From contig NZ_PYSY02000002.1 in NCBI RefSeq assembly GCF_003049685.1, forward strand, positions 1,463,501 to 1,527,500: a DNA stretch of 64,000 nucleotides. The letters are read 5' to 3'. The notes under the pieces are model-generated. The model ran no database searches. It had not been told where the DNA came from and worked only from the letters and a program-made list of their open reading frames with translations. This document shows, one piece after another, positions 8,306 to 15,665 of this stretch (positions are counted from its first letter, which is position 1; every line of letters begins with the position of its first letter). Position numbers and translations under genes: made by a program. The stretch is from Brucella pituitosa (GTDB taxonomy: Bacteria; Pseudomonadota; Alphaproteobacteria; Rhizobiales; Rhizobiaceae).

Positions 8306-9117
8306 TATTCTGATCCTGTTTGGACACGCGGCACCGGAGCGCCGAAAGGTTGATGAACAAACGGCGCATTCTGGAATGCGACCGTTGCGCGGTTGCGGTA
8401 CTCGACCCGAACCGCAGCCAGTGAGGCAAATCGCGCTGAAAGCTGATTGGTCGGAATGTTCGCTCGAACAGTTCGAACCATTTCGACGTTCTGAATATCT
8501 TTGACGACGACGCGTCCGCCGGTCGGAACAACAATTTGCTTCCTGTGATTGACGCGGATCGAAACGACAGGCCCGCCGGGTTCCTTCCGGGTGCCCGACC
8601 AAGTGTTGAGGCCAGCGTCACCGTTGAGCCGATGCTCATTCAGGCGAAAAGCTCGCACGTCCCAACCGGCGGTCATTCTCGCGAATTCCGACCGGAGAGG
8701 TTTTGACGACATTACTAAGCGCGTCATAGGCCGGAGAAACTGCGTATTGCTCGGCTCAAACGGTAGGTGGATTTGAAACCACCACCACTTGCGCGCCGTT
8801 GCAGGAAACTCCTCAATATCACCATCGTGGTTTATCCAGCGCAGAGCCTTGTGCACCGCTGCTGGCGTGCCGATCAGCCGTTGCCACTGGATGCCCTCCC
8901 GAAGAGTGGACCGAAGATCGGGTAAAAAGTCGGCAATTTCATTAAGCCCATATTCTGCAATCAGATACGGCACGACTGAATCGGGGGGATTGAACTTGAA
9001 TCCCCGCAGCGCCTCAACTCCCGGCAGAAGCACGGGAAGGTTATCCAGCGACTCAGAAAGTACTCTTTCCAAGGGTGTCGGCGCAGCATCGTCGCCGAGG
9101 AGATGCTGCCGATCCAT
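8305..9117 (-). CDS. Phage tail protein I (P2 gpI-like baseplate wedge)
   Basis: This 270-residue protein is the P2 gpI-type baseplate protein that acts with gpJ at the wedge. Characteristic features are the N-terminal LERVLSESLDNLPVLLPGVEALRGFKF and the IREGIQWQRLIGTPAAVHKAL-like stretch around residues 70-95, including the conserved GTP-A-A-V. The ATG at 9117 overlaps the gpJ stop by one base (TGATG), so the TTG three bases upstream is rejected. It is longer than P2 gpI (about 175 residues) because of an extra C-terminal domain with Arg/Val-rich beta sequence. Confidence 0.8.
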   Translation of the reverse strand: MDRQHLLGDDAAPTPLERVLSESLDNLPVLLPGVEALRGFKFNPPDSVVPYLIAEYGLNEIADFLPDLRSTLREGIQWQRLIGTPAAVHKALRWINHDGDIEEFPATARKWWWFQIHLPFEPSNTQFLRPMTRLVMSSKPLRSEFARMTAGWDVRAFRLNEHRLNGDAGLNTWSGTRKEPGGPVVSIRVNHRKQIVVPTGGRVVVKDIQNVEMVRTVRANIPTNQLSARFASLAAVRVEYRNRATVAFQNAPFVHQPFGAPVPRVQTGSE

Positions 9118-9980
9118 CAATAATCCCGTCCTCTATAATTGAGTTTGATTGTGCCGAGCGAAATGGCCACACCGGGAGGTGCAATCTCGGATTTGGTGGG
9201 GGACAGAATATCGACACGCTTCACGCCGGAAACGTGAAGTCGTGATTCTATCCATGAGGGTTCGAGGTCAAATCCGATTTCGGATTCTATAAGCCATGCT
9301 TGGCGTAACACGTCAGGAAGTGCATCAAGAATACCAAAGGCAGCGTCAGGCAGCAGCCAGATATCGGCTTCTACATCAGTGCCAGTTGCTACGGCTGGTT
9401 CTATGATCAAGGTGTCATTCAGCAGCCGCACATGCTCGCTCATGACTTCGGCTGTTACCGCGTCAATCATGGCCTGATCTGGGATGCCGCCATTTTCGCG
9501 CGAAAGAACCGCTATATGGATGATGGGCCAGAATGCCTCGCGATAGACTTTTACACTGCGGATTCTGACATCGGCACGCCGTGCAGCGGCTTCATACCAA
9601 TAGGCGCTACCACCCGGAGATCGGCCCTTAATTTCGATGATAAGACGCGACCGGAAAGCTTCGTCTGTTTCTCCGTCAAGTCTGTAAACATCATAAAACG
9701 CGCCGAGATGGTCGAGATCACTTCGCAAGGCAAAGGCAAGCAGATTGGCCTTGGCTGCATCATTGATCGCTGCGCGCAGCCCGACTTCACGATATGAATC
9801 TGCAAGGTGAACGGTCTTGAGGATATCCGTTTCCAGATGCCCGACATTGTAGTCGATACCTGCAGCAACGAAACGCTGGCGCAAATCGTCCATGCGCTCT
9901 GCAAGGATCGTTTCGTAATAGAATGTCTTGATAACTTCGGGCGGCGGCAGGCTGGAAAAATCGAAAGCGATTGTGCTCAT
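9117..9980 (-). CDS. Phage baseplate assembly protein J
   Basis: This 287-residue protein belongs to the P2 gpJ / Mu gp47 / T4 gp6 baseplate wedge family. Features include the N-terminal LPPPEVIKTFYYETILAERMDDL, the central TDEAFRSRLIIEIKGRSPGGSAYWYEAAARRADVRI-type region (residues about 105-140) with the conserved R-S-PGS-Y-Y pattern, and a C-terminal VDILSP motif. The gene overlaps the gp25-like gene by ATGA at its start and gpI by one base at its end, so the V-W-J-I block is one coupled unit. Confidence 0.92.
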   Translation of the reverse strand: MSTIAFDFSSLPPPEVIKTFYYETILAERMDDLRQRFVAAGIDYNVGHLETDILKTVHLADSYREVGLRAAINDAAKANLLAFALRSDLDHLGAFYDVYRLDGETDEAFRSRLIIEIKGRSPGGSAYWYEAAARRADVRIRSVKVYREAFWPIIHIAVLSRENGGIPDQAMIDAVTAEVMSEHVRLLNDTLIIEPAVATGTDVEADIWLLPDAAFGILDALPDVLRQAWLIESEIGFDLEPSWIESRLHVSGVKRVDILSPTKSEIAPPGVAISLGTIKLNYRGRDY

Positions 9981-10393
9981 ATCGGTTTCACCACTACCTT
10001 TCCCGAAGATATCGAAAGTCCAAATGAAACGACCCGTTCAACAGTCGTATCCCCAAGATGTCCGCGCGGTCGAAAGTCAGCGAGAATTTGAAAACCTGCG
10101 CGTCCGGCCCTGATTTCGTCGACGCTGCCTGTCACAATGACACGCCGGACCTGAAACCTTGGCTCCCAGAGGTCTATCGCTGTTGCAATCAGAGACTGGA
10201 AAGCGGCGAACAGGTTAGGCGTCATCTTGCGACCAAGTAATTCGACGACGCCGGCACCAAACTCGCGGCGCATAATCAAAGAGCCGATGCGCCTCATTAG
10301 TATCACTTCAACACCCTGATACGCAGATTCCAGATTACCGATCGGCAATCCTGTGTGGCGACTAATTCCTACCATCTTGGCTGCCTTCGCCAT
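9977..10393 (-). CDS. Baseplate protein W (gp25-like lysozyme-fold)
   Basis: This 138-residue protein is a gpW/gp25 family baseplate protein. The typical core is GISRHTGLPIGNLESAYQGV, then LMRRIGSLIMRREFGAGVVELLG (the RxGSxxxRREFG signature), and FRPRGHLGD near the end. The family forms the inner baseplate at the tube start. The ATG at 10393 is preferred over GTG at 10396. It overlaps the preceding small gene by 32 bp and gpJ by 4 bp. Confidence 0.88.
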   Translation of the reverse strand: MAKAAKMVGISRHTGLPIGNLESAYQGVEVILMRRIGSLIMRREFGAGVVELLGRKMTPNLFAAFQSLIATAIDLWEPRFQVRRVIVTGSVDEIRAGRAGFQILADFRPRGHLGDTTVERVVSFGLSISSGKVVVKPI

Positions 10394-10550
10394 CACTTGC
10401 GCGTGGCTTTGCGCCGGATGGCTCTATCCGCCCAAGATCGAGATCAAAGCGGGCCTCTGCATCAGATAGGTTTACTTTACGAGTTGCAGGCACACGTGCG
10501 CCGTTCACCCACTCAACGCCCGGACGGACGCGATAGGATTTCGTGGTCAT
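10362..10550 (-). CDS. Small hypothetical phage protein between gpV and gpW
   Basis: This 62-residue basic protein (starts MTTKSYRVRPGVEWVNGARV, then RKVNLSDAEARFDLDLGRI) is preceded by GGGTAGAGAA. Small proteins of this kind occur between baseplate genes V and W in several P2/Mu-like prophages, but no function is known to me. The 3' end overlaps gpW by 32 bp. Confidence 0.65.
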   Translation of the reverse strand: MTTKSYRVRPGVEWVNGARVPATRKVNLSDAEARFDLDLGRIEPSGAKPRASDGEGSQDGRN

Positions 10551-10560
10551 TTCTCTACCC

Positions 10561-11079
10561 TTAATTTGATGGAGGGTCGGTGTCTTGCCTGCCGCGCTCT
10601 ACGCCCCCATGAACATGGGTGTCGCCGATATCGACTTCGTTGTGTCGGACATGCCCACCCTTGAAGTCGACGTTGCCATTGACGACAAAATCACCATCGA
10701 TAGTCACAACACCATCTTTGACAGTGGCAGTGATGCCGAATGCCTTGAACACATTGGCCAGTAAGTCACTGCTTGGCGGTTGGTTGCTGTCCGAAAATCC
10801 ACCCCGGATAAGCAATCCTTGTCGTGGGTCGCCATTGGGATTGATCATTCCGACTGTCTGTCCCAAAGAAAGAGGCATCCAGGTACTGGAGTTTCCGCCC
10901 GATTCCGGGTGCGGATACCAAGGTGATAGAAACGGCTGGCCGTTTTCATCTTCTCCGAATTTGATACGATACCCTTTTTGGGCGTCAATAGCCGCAACAG
11001 GGCCGACTTTGAGAGATTTGCCGAAAGCGTTTTTCAGCATTTCTATGTCGATTTTCATGCCAAGAAGATCGCGGATCAT
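10561..11079 (-). CDS. Phage baseplate assembly protein V (spike)
   Basis: This 172-residue protein is the P2 gpV / Mu gp45 central spike protein that pierces the outer membrane. The body has the OB-fold region (KVGPVAAIDAQKGYRIKFGE, SLGQTVGMINPNGDPRQGLLIRGG), followed by repetitive beta-helix strands (TATVKDGVVTIDGDFVVNGN, then VDFKGGHVRHNEVDIGDTHVHGG). The final HxH-containing tail (THVHGG) is where such spikes bind iron at the apex. The ATG at 11079 overlaps the upstream stop as TAATG. Confidence 0.9.
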   Translation of the reverse strand: MIRDLLGMKIDIEMLKNAFGKSLKVGPVAAIDAQKGYRIKFGEDENGQPFLSPWYPHPESGGNSSTWMPLSLGQTVGMINPNGDPRQGLLIRGGFSDSNQPPSSDLLANVFKAFGITATVKDGVVTIDGDFVVNGNVDFKGGHVRHNEVDIGDTHVHGGVERGRQDTDPPSN

Positions 11080-11897
11080 TATGGCACCTCGAGTGTCGGT
11101 GAAATCCCCTCAAAACTTATCGTACTGCTCGACCATGCAGGCGTTTCACGGTTCACGTCCGAAGATAGTGGTCCCAAACCAAGCGCAAGTAATTCCTGCG
11201 CTGTCAGACCGTGAACCTGCTGCAACCGTTCCCACGGCTCACGTTCGCCAGTGATTATCGCTTCGATAAAGGTTGCCTTTTTCTGCAGGCTCTTATCGTT
11301 GCTGGCTTTTGCCATGGTGATAAACCGGGCAAACGGTGCGTCGGGATCTAGCGCTCGCTGCGGTTCGGGATCATCAATCAGGTCGACAGTAATTTTTGTC
11401 TGGTGCGCGGCAAGGCGTACACCTTCGCTGACATTCCCGATCCGCCCACGTTCAAGAGAGACGGTTCGGTAGATGAAGCTTAGAAAAATCTGTCCCCAAT
11501 CATTGTTAGGGTCAGTCAAAGCCTGCGCGATTTCCCGCGAAATCAGATCAAGAGTAAATTCAAAATTGCCATCTGTGTCCGGGATACCTATTTCGGGCAT
11601 CTCAGCCGTCCCATCTTGGGGGCTGGTAACGAGCATCTTGGCAGTAACCCCTGTTTCAAACAAAAGTTCTGTTCGGCCATTTAATAGCAAAGCACGAAGT
11701 TCGTTGTCTCCGACTTGTGCTTTACCTGCATCAGTATAAACGGCAATAAAATAACTGTCGGATTCGATACCGATCTTTCCGGTTCCATCGTTGTCGATGA
11801 TACCTATTTCGCTATCAAGAACATTATTCTGCGCGCGAGTTCGGCCTTTGAGAGCTTCGACGCCGGCAGCACGTAACGCGATACGGGCAAGGCTCAT
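11079..11897 (-). CDS. Hypothetical phage structural protein, 272 residues
   Basis: Not recognised. It lies between the head genes and the first baseplate gene, where head-completion and tail-completion genes (P2 L, R, S) normally sit. The N-terminus MSLARIALRAAGVEALKG is followed by beta-rich sequence and then a helical C-terminal part (QRALDPDAPFARFITMAKAS). It is coupled to gpV by TAATG and follows the 134-residue gene after 2 bp. It could be a tail completion or terminator protein; this is a positional guess. Confidence 0.6.
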   Translation of the reverse strand: MSLARIALRAAGVEALKGRTRAQNNVLDSEIGIIDNDGTGKIGIESDSYFIAVYTDAGKAQVGDNELRALLLNGRTELLFETGVTAKMLVTSPQDGTAEMPEIGIPDTDGNFEFTLDLISREIAQALTDPNNDWGQIFLSFIYRTVSLERGRIGNVSEGVRLAAHQTKITVDLIDDPEPQRALDPDAPFARFITMAKASNDKSLQKKATFIEAIITGEREPWERLQQVHGLTAQELLALGLGPLSSDVNRETPAWSSSTISFEGISPTLEVP

Positions 11898-11899
11898 AA

Positions 11900-12304
11900 T
11901 CAGACATTCCCTGTTTTCCCGGCTGTAAATTCACCGAGAGCGGCATAAAGGCGACGATGAGAACGCGGGTCTACAAACTGCACTTCGAAGAATGGAGTAT
12001 CGGGCCGAGCGATAGCACACACACGATAACCCTTATGCAGTTCGATATCCGGATATCTTGAGCGGTCAATTGCGATTGCCGCCTTGCCAGCGGCAAGTTT
12101 GATATTCCAATCGCTATTGTTCCCACCATCGGGCTGTAAAGATGTGCGATCCTCGGTACGGAGAACGGCCTCAATTTCAAACGGAAACTGGCCTGAGATT
12201 GTTTGGCCGTGCTTAAGTGGAAAAATGCGAAGCGACTCTGCGAATTCCGCATCTACCGCTTCATAGAGTGCAGCCCGGTGTTCATCAAAACGTGAAGAAT
12301 TCAT
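11900..12304 (-). CDS. Hypothetical head-tail region protein, 134 residues
   Basis: Not recognised. Its start overlaps the coiled-coil gene by ATGA (12301-12304). The sequence has SLRIFPLKHGQTISGQFPFE and ends VQFVDPRSHRRLYAALGEF, mixed alpha/beta with no membrane segment. Its location after capsid genes and before tail genes suggests a head-tail joining protein like lambda FII; there is no motif to confirm it. Confidence 0.55.
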   Translation of the reverse strand: MNSSRFDEHRAALYEAVDAEFAESLRIFPLKHGQTISGQFPFEIEAVLRTEDRTSLQPDGGNNSDWNIKLAAGKAAIAIDRSRYPDIELHKGYRVCAIARPDTPFFEVQFVDPRSHRRLYAALGEFTAGKTGNV

Positions 12305-12864
12305 TTTGACTTTCCGTCACCATCGATTTTCAGCGTTTCCTGCTGCTGGACTGGTGGCTTCGTTGTTTCGGCCAATTGTTCGGTGAGCGTTGCAACGTTC
12401 TTGCGTTCCGCTTCCAGTTCCTTGCCAAGTTTCTCGCGTTCGTCGGCAAGTAACTTGTTGGCGTCCTTCAGGTCTCCCTGCAGCGAGCCAATCTCGCCAG
12501 ATAGCTTGACCTTGTCCGATTCCAGCGCGGAAATCTTCTTGTCGGCTTCATCCAGATCGGCAGTCAGCTTTTCGTTCTCGGAGGCGAGCTGGGTGATTTG
12601 CTCATTGAACGCTTCCAACGCTTCCGCATCCGCACGCGTGGTTTTGGCATCCTTTGCCGCCGATTCGGCGTCTGCCTTCTTCCGCTTCTCTGCCTCGACA
12701 AAATCATAGGCGATGCGGTCGGAAATCAGATGGTCTCCATAAACCTTCGGCACCTCGATAGGCTCATGGGGGAGAACGGAGATATTCTTGTCCTCGTCCA
12801 GAACCCGTGCGGGAATAATACCGCCGTGCGGGAACGCAACGACAATAGTCGATTTCTTTGACAT
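12301..12864 (-). CDS. Phage coiled-coil protein after the capsid gene
   Basis: This 187-residue protein begins MSKKSTIVVAFPHGGIIPAR. A long Ala/Glu/Lys-rich coiled coil spans about residues 60-165 (LEAFNEQITQLASENEKLTA, ADKKISALESDKVKLSGEIG), with a Pro/Gln tail. The ATG at 12864 has GAGGA seven bases upstream; longer readings lack one. It sits 64 bp after the capsid stop, separated by a hairpin. It may bridge head and connector, but no family was recognised. Confidence 0.7.
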   Translation of the reverse strand: MSKKSTIVVAFPHGGIIPARVLDEDKNISVLPHEPIEVPKVYGDHLISDRIAYDFVEAEKRKKADAESAAKDAKTTRADAEALEAFNEQITQLASENEKLTADLDEADKKISALESDKVKLSGEIGSLQGDLKDANKLLADEREKLGKELEAERKNVATLTEQLAETTKPPVQQQETLKIDGDGKSK

Positions 12865-12887
12865 AGAGGGTTCCTCATGAACACTTC

Positions 12888-12911
12888 GGCCCGCTTCAAT
12901 TGGCGCGGGCC
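12888..12911 (-). terminator. Weak terminator-like hairpin after the capsid gene
   Basis: The minus-strand stem GGCCCGC/GCGGGCC with a 10-base loop has no T-tract. It lies 18 bp past the capsid gene stop. It could lower transcription beyond the highly expressed capsid gene or protect its mRNA 3' end. Confidence 0.45.
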
Positions 12912-12928
12912 TGTGTAAATTGTGCTGG

Positions 12929-13939
12929 TTAGAGGGTGATCTTGCGCAGAGCGCCGGGCTTGGTGCACAGCGAGATCGGATTCGATTGCACTTCGATATC
13001 GACACCTTTGTCGTTGCGCATTGGAATCTGTTTCATGTAGCGCGGCAGACCCTTGGTATTGACCGTCTCCATGTAATCAGCCGGAGCAAAACGAGTGATA
13101 AAGAGGCCAGGCGCTCCAATTGGAGTAACGCGACCCTCGTCATGGTCGATATAAGCTGCCTTATTATTGGCTGTCGCACGCGAACCCGTTTTGTAACGCT
13201 CGAAAACGAATTTGCCGATTGTGAACTTGTCGGGGATCGCTTCGCGAAGCTGCCCAGCACCATTGGTAGCGAGGAAAGTTTCTCTAACGCGCTTATGCCC
13301 CCAAAGCTTGAGGTGGAGATTGCGCCCGGTCCAAACATGAAAATGGTCATAGAAGCCGTCAAGGTCATCTTCGATGGACCAAGCAACTTCCTTTTCCAAA
13401 ATCTCATCGACCTTGGCGGCGTCGTTATTCAAATCAAGCGACACTGGAGCCGGGACGGCTATGCCGAACCGGTTATAAAGATTGTGCAGCACGCGTCCCG
13501 ATTTTGAGGTCACGATGCCCTTGATCGCACCGACACGCTGATGTTCAAGCGTCATGTCGAGGTCGAGCAAGTGCCTGTCGACTTTACTCATGACGCGATC
13601 AGTTACCTGTTCGACGTCGCTTTCAGTACCGAACGCGCGGACGTTTTGAACTTCGTCTGCTTTAACAGAGTCGTTCCGCTCGTAATGGTCCACATTAAAC
13701 GGGATCAGATTGCGGTCCTCGCCGGTAGCAGTTTCACCCGGTCCGCCGCGTTCAGTCGGTTCAACAAGGCTTAGCGAGCCGTCGCGTTCCTCGACCGAAA
13801 CAATCGTTGTGGTGACGCCATCTTCTTCGAACATACCGGAAGCGCCGATCTGACCGGGGCGGTAAGGTTGATTGTTGACGGTTGCGGTCAGCGTCTGCAC
13901 CGAAAACGCGTCATCGTTGAAAATATCAAGTCCTGGCAT
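12929..13939 (-). CDS. Major capsid protein E
   Basis: This 336-residue protein is a lambda gpE-family major capsid protein (HK97 fold). Recognisable segments are the N-terminal FNDDAFSVQTLTATVNNQPY with RPGQIGASGMFEEDGVTTT, the middle RVMSKVDRHLLDLDMTLEHQ, and the C-terminal PADYMETVNTKGLPRYMKQ. The start at 13939 has AAGGAG upstream. Decoration protein D precedes it by 12 bp, the lambda order (C/Nu3-D-E). Confidence 0.93.
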   Translation of the reverse strand: MPGLDIFNDDAFSVQTLTATVNNQPYRPGQIGASGMFEEDGVTTTIVSVEERDGSLSLVEPTERGGPGETATGEDRNLIPFNVDHYERNDSVKADEVQNVRAFGTESDVEQVTDRVMSKVDRHLLDLDMTLEHQRVGAIKGIVTSKSGRVLHNLYNRFGIAVPAPVSLDLNNDAAKVDEILEKEVAWSIEDDLDGFYDHFHVWTGRNLHLKLWGHKRVRETFLATNGAGQLREAIPDKFTIGKFVFERYKTGSRATANNKAAYIDHDEGRVTPIGAPGLFITRFAPADYMETVNTKGLPRYMKQIPMRNDKGVDIEVQSNPISLCTKPGALRKITL

Positions 13940-13951
13940 GTGGGAATCTCC

Positions 13952-14335
13952 TTAGCGGGCCTTGATATGAACGGCGCGCAACTGTTCGAGTTTTGCCGCC
14001 TGCTTGGCAGCGTCGTTGACTGAAGCGTCGAACACCAGCAGCGAAGTTTTCACCTCGGCGTGCACATTGATGATGACGGCTTCTTCATCGTTGTCGGTGG
14101 CGTCAACGGCATAGCAAAGGATAGCCTTTGCTGTTTCAGCCCCTTCCTTCCCAGCAACTTCGGCGGCGGGAGAGGGGATGAAGCTGCCCTTCGTGGCAGT
14201 CAGCTCACCGAGAACGGTGCCGGGCTTCAGCTTGCCAGTGCCAGCCGGGATTTTCGCGACATCGCGCGAGATATGACCGTCGCCTTCATGCAGAATGAAT
14301 TCGAGCGGGCGCGGACCCATAACCTTGTTTTCCAT
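13952..14335 (-). CDS. Head decoration protein D
   Basis: This 127-residue protein is a lambda gpD-family capsid decoration protein that binds at three-fold sites after capsid expansion. Motifs include RPLEFILHEGDGHISRD, the GTVLGELTAT segment and AILCYAVDATDNDEEAVII. The start has GGAGAATCC upstream. It lies between protease/scaffold and capsid genes. Confidence 0.9.
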   Translation of the reverse strand: MENKVMGPRPLEFILHEGDGHISRDVAKIPAGTGKLKPGTVLGELTATKGSFIPSPAAEVAGKEGAETAKAILCYAVDATDNDEEAVIINVHAEVKTSLLVFDASVNDAAKQAAKLEQLRAVHIKAR

Positions 14336-14347
14336 GGGTGGATTCTC

Positions 14348-14719
14348 CTACTTGGCCGCTTGACGGCGGGAGGCGTAAATCTCGCCGGTGTTGATCTTGG
14401 CAGTCGGCGTTCCCTGCTTGCGCGGAGGCTGCGGTTGCGACTGGCCCGAAGCCAACATGCGACGCTGCTCATAATCCTGAGCCGGGTCAGGTTCGGGCTG
14501 GCCTCCGGCTTCCGCCTTTGGAGCGACCGTCAATGCCGTGATGGCATCTTCTGCTGACATGGTGGTGTCGTAGGCAAAATGGCCTGCAAGCTGTTCACGC
14601 CCCGCTGCTTCGGGGCTGGTCATGATCGCCTTGATCCGCTCCTTGGTTGCCTTCTCGGCATTGGCGGTTGCAGTGGCGATATCGGCGGGTGCTGGGCCCG
14701 CCTGTGGCTTTTCAGTCAT
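14348..14719 (-). CDS. Nested capsid scaffold protein (Nu3-like internal start)
   Basis: Inside the protease gene, an in-frame ATG at 14719 (MTEKPQAGPAPADIATA...) is preceded by AGGAGG with eight bases spacing. That is a stronger ribosome binding site than the protease's own. The resulting 123-residue protein is helical, charged and Pro/Gln-rich, as expected for a scaffold, and corresponds to lambda Nu3 inside gene C. The architecture is well established in lambda; its use here is inferred. Confidence 0.7.
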   Translation of the reverse strand: MTEKPQAGPAPADIATATANAEKATKERIKAIMTSPEAAGREQLAGHFAYDTTMSAEDAITALTVAPKAEAGGQPEPDPAQDYEQRRMLASGQSQPQPPRKQGTPTAKINTGEIYASRRQAAK

Positions 14720-15388
14720 ATCGTCTTCCTCCTGACTGGTTGGCGCGCCGGCGGGTGCAGACGCGGTCATCTCACGGTCGAGTGACCATGAATTCGTCTT
14801 TGCCATTCGCTTCAGACGGGCTGGAGCGTTGGCATAAATGCGGTAATCAAAAGCGGAATACGCGACAGCTTTGAGCTTCTCTGTCTCTGTCGCAAAGCCT
14901 CGGGCGACAGCCTCCTCGCCTGTAAGCCAGATTTCCTTGCGCATATCGGCGCGGATGGTTTCTGTATCCTCACCCGTGCGCTCGGCGTAAATGTCCGCCA
15001 TCAGGTCGCCCAGCTTGTTGAGAAAGCCTACGGCGGCTTCGTGGTCATCGGCGTTGCCGTAAGTGACCGAGGCCGGATCGTGGATCATCATCATAGAGCC
15101 GGTTCGCATAATGCGTTCTTCGCCGGCCATGGCGATGACGGACGCAGCCGAACCGGCGAAGGCATCGACAACGACAGTGACCTTGCCTTTATGTCCGACG
15201 AGTGCGTTGTAGATAGCTACACCGTCATAGACGTAACCGCCTGCCGAATTGATGCGGACGGTGATGTCAGTGTCGCGTCCAACTTCGGCAAGTGCCGCGA
15301 GGACATCCTGCGCCGTAAAGCCTTCATCCCAAAAGTTATCGCCGACGAACCCGTAGAGCACGAGTTCGCCGTCTTGAAGAACGGGCAT
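14348..15388 (-). CDS. Head maturation protease (ClpP/S14-like, lambda gpC type)
   Basis: This 346-residue protein cleaves scaffold during capsid maturation. Residues 1-190 are a ClpP-like domain: substrate loop INSAGGYVYDG (47-57), nucleophile Ser83 in AGSAASVIAMAG, and His103 in MMMIHDP. Residues about 222-346 are a helical, Gln/Pro-rich tail containing ATANAEKATKERIKAI. An internal ATG at 14719 with a perfect Shine-Dalgarno marks a nested scaffold product. The start at 15388 has AGGAGATTCC upstream. gpW lies upstream and decoration protein downstream. Confidence 0.92.
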   Translation of the reverse strand: MPVLQDGELVLYGFVGDNFWDEGFTAQDVLAALAEVGRDTDITVRINSAGGYVYDGVAIYNALVGHKGKVTVVVDAFAGSAASVIAMAGEERIMRTGSMMMIHDPASVTYGNADDHEAAVGFLNKLGDLMADIYAERTGEDTETIRADMRKEIWLTGEEAVARGFATETEKLKAVAYSAFDYRIYANAPARLKRMAKTNSWSLDREMTASAPAGAPTSQEEDDMTEKPQAGPAPADIATATANAEKATKERIKAIMTSPEAAGREQLAGHFAYDTTMSAEDAITALTVAPKAEAGGQPEPDPAQDYEQRRMLASGQSQPQPPRKQGTPTAKINTGEIYASRRQAAK

Positions 15389-15407
15389 TGTGGAATCTCC
15401 TGTTAGG

Positions 15408-15665
15408 TCAGCAGAAGCGTATGCGCTTCGCGAAACGGCGGCGTGTGCCGCCGGTGATGCTCTGGCACTCCGCTGTTAGGCGCTCAATTTCCTTATCGAG
15501 CGCGCTGATATTGGCTTTGCCATAACGAACTTCGTCATCGCCATAACGAACAACTTCTGTCTGGCCACCGGCAATAATCTGAATGCGCAACCCGCGAAGC
15601 TTTTTCGCGGCGGTGCATGGGTCATCCAGATTGACTTCTGTTTTGCGGATTCTGACGTTTGTCAT
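15408..15665 (-). CDS. Head-tail joining protein gpW
   Basis: This 85-residue protein resembles the lambda gpW-type family, which plugs the portal before tail attachment. It contains CTAAKKLRGLRIQIIAGGQ, then VRYGDDEVRYGKANISALDK and ERLTAECQS, matching the length and the conserved YG-D-S-x-L pattern. The basic tail is RRRFAKRIRF. It overlaps the portal stop by ATGA. In lambda W also lies between terminase A and portal B; here it lies just after the portal. Confidence 0.85.
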   Translation of the reverse strand: MTNVRIRKTEVNLDDPCTAAKKLRGLRIQIIAGGQTEVVRYGDDEVRYGKANISALDKEIERLTAECQSITGGTRRRFAKRIRFC

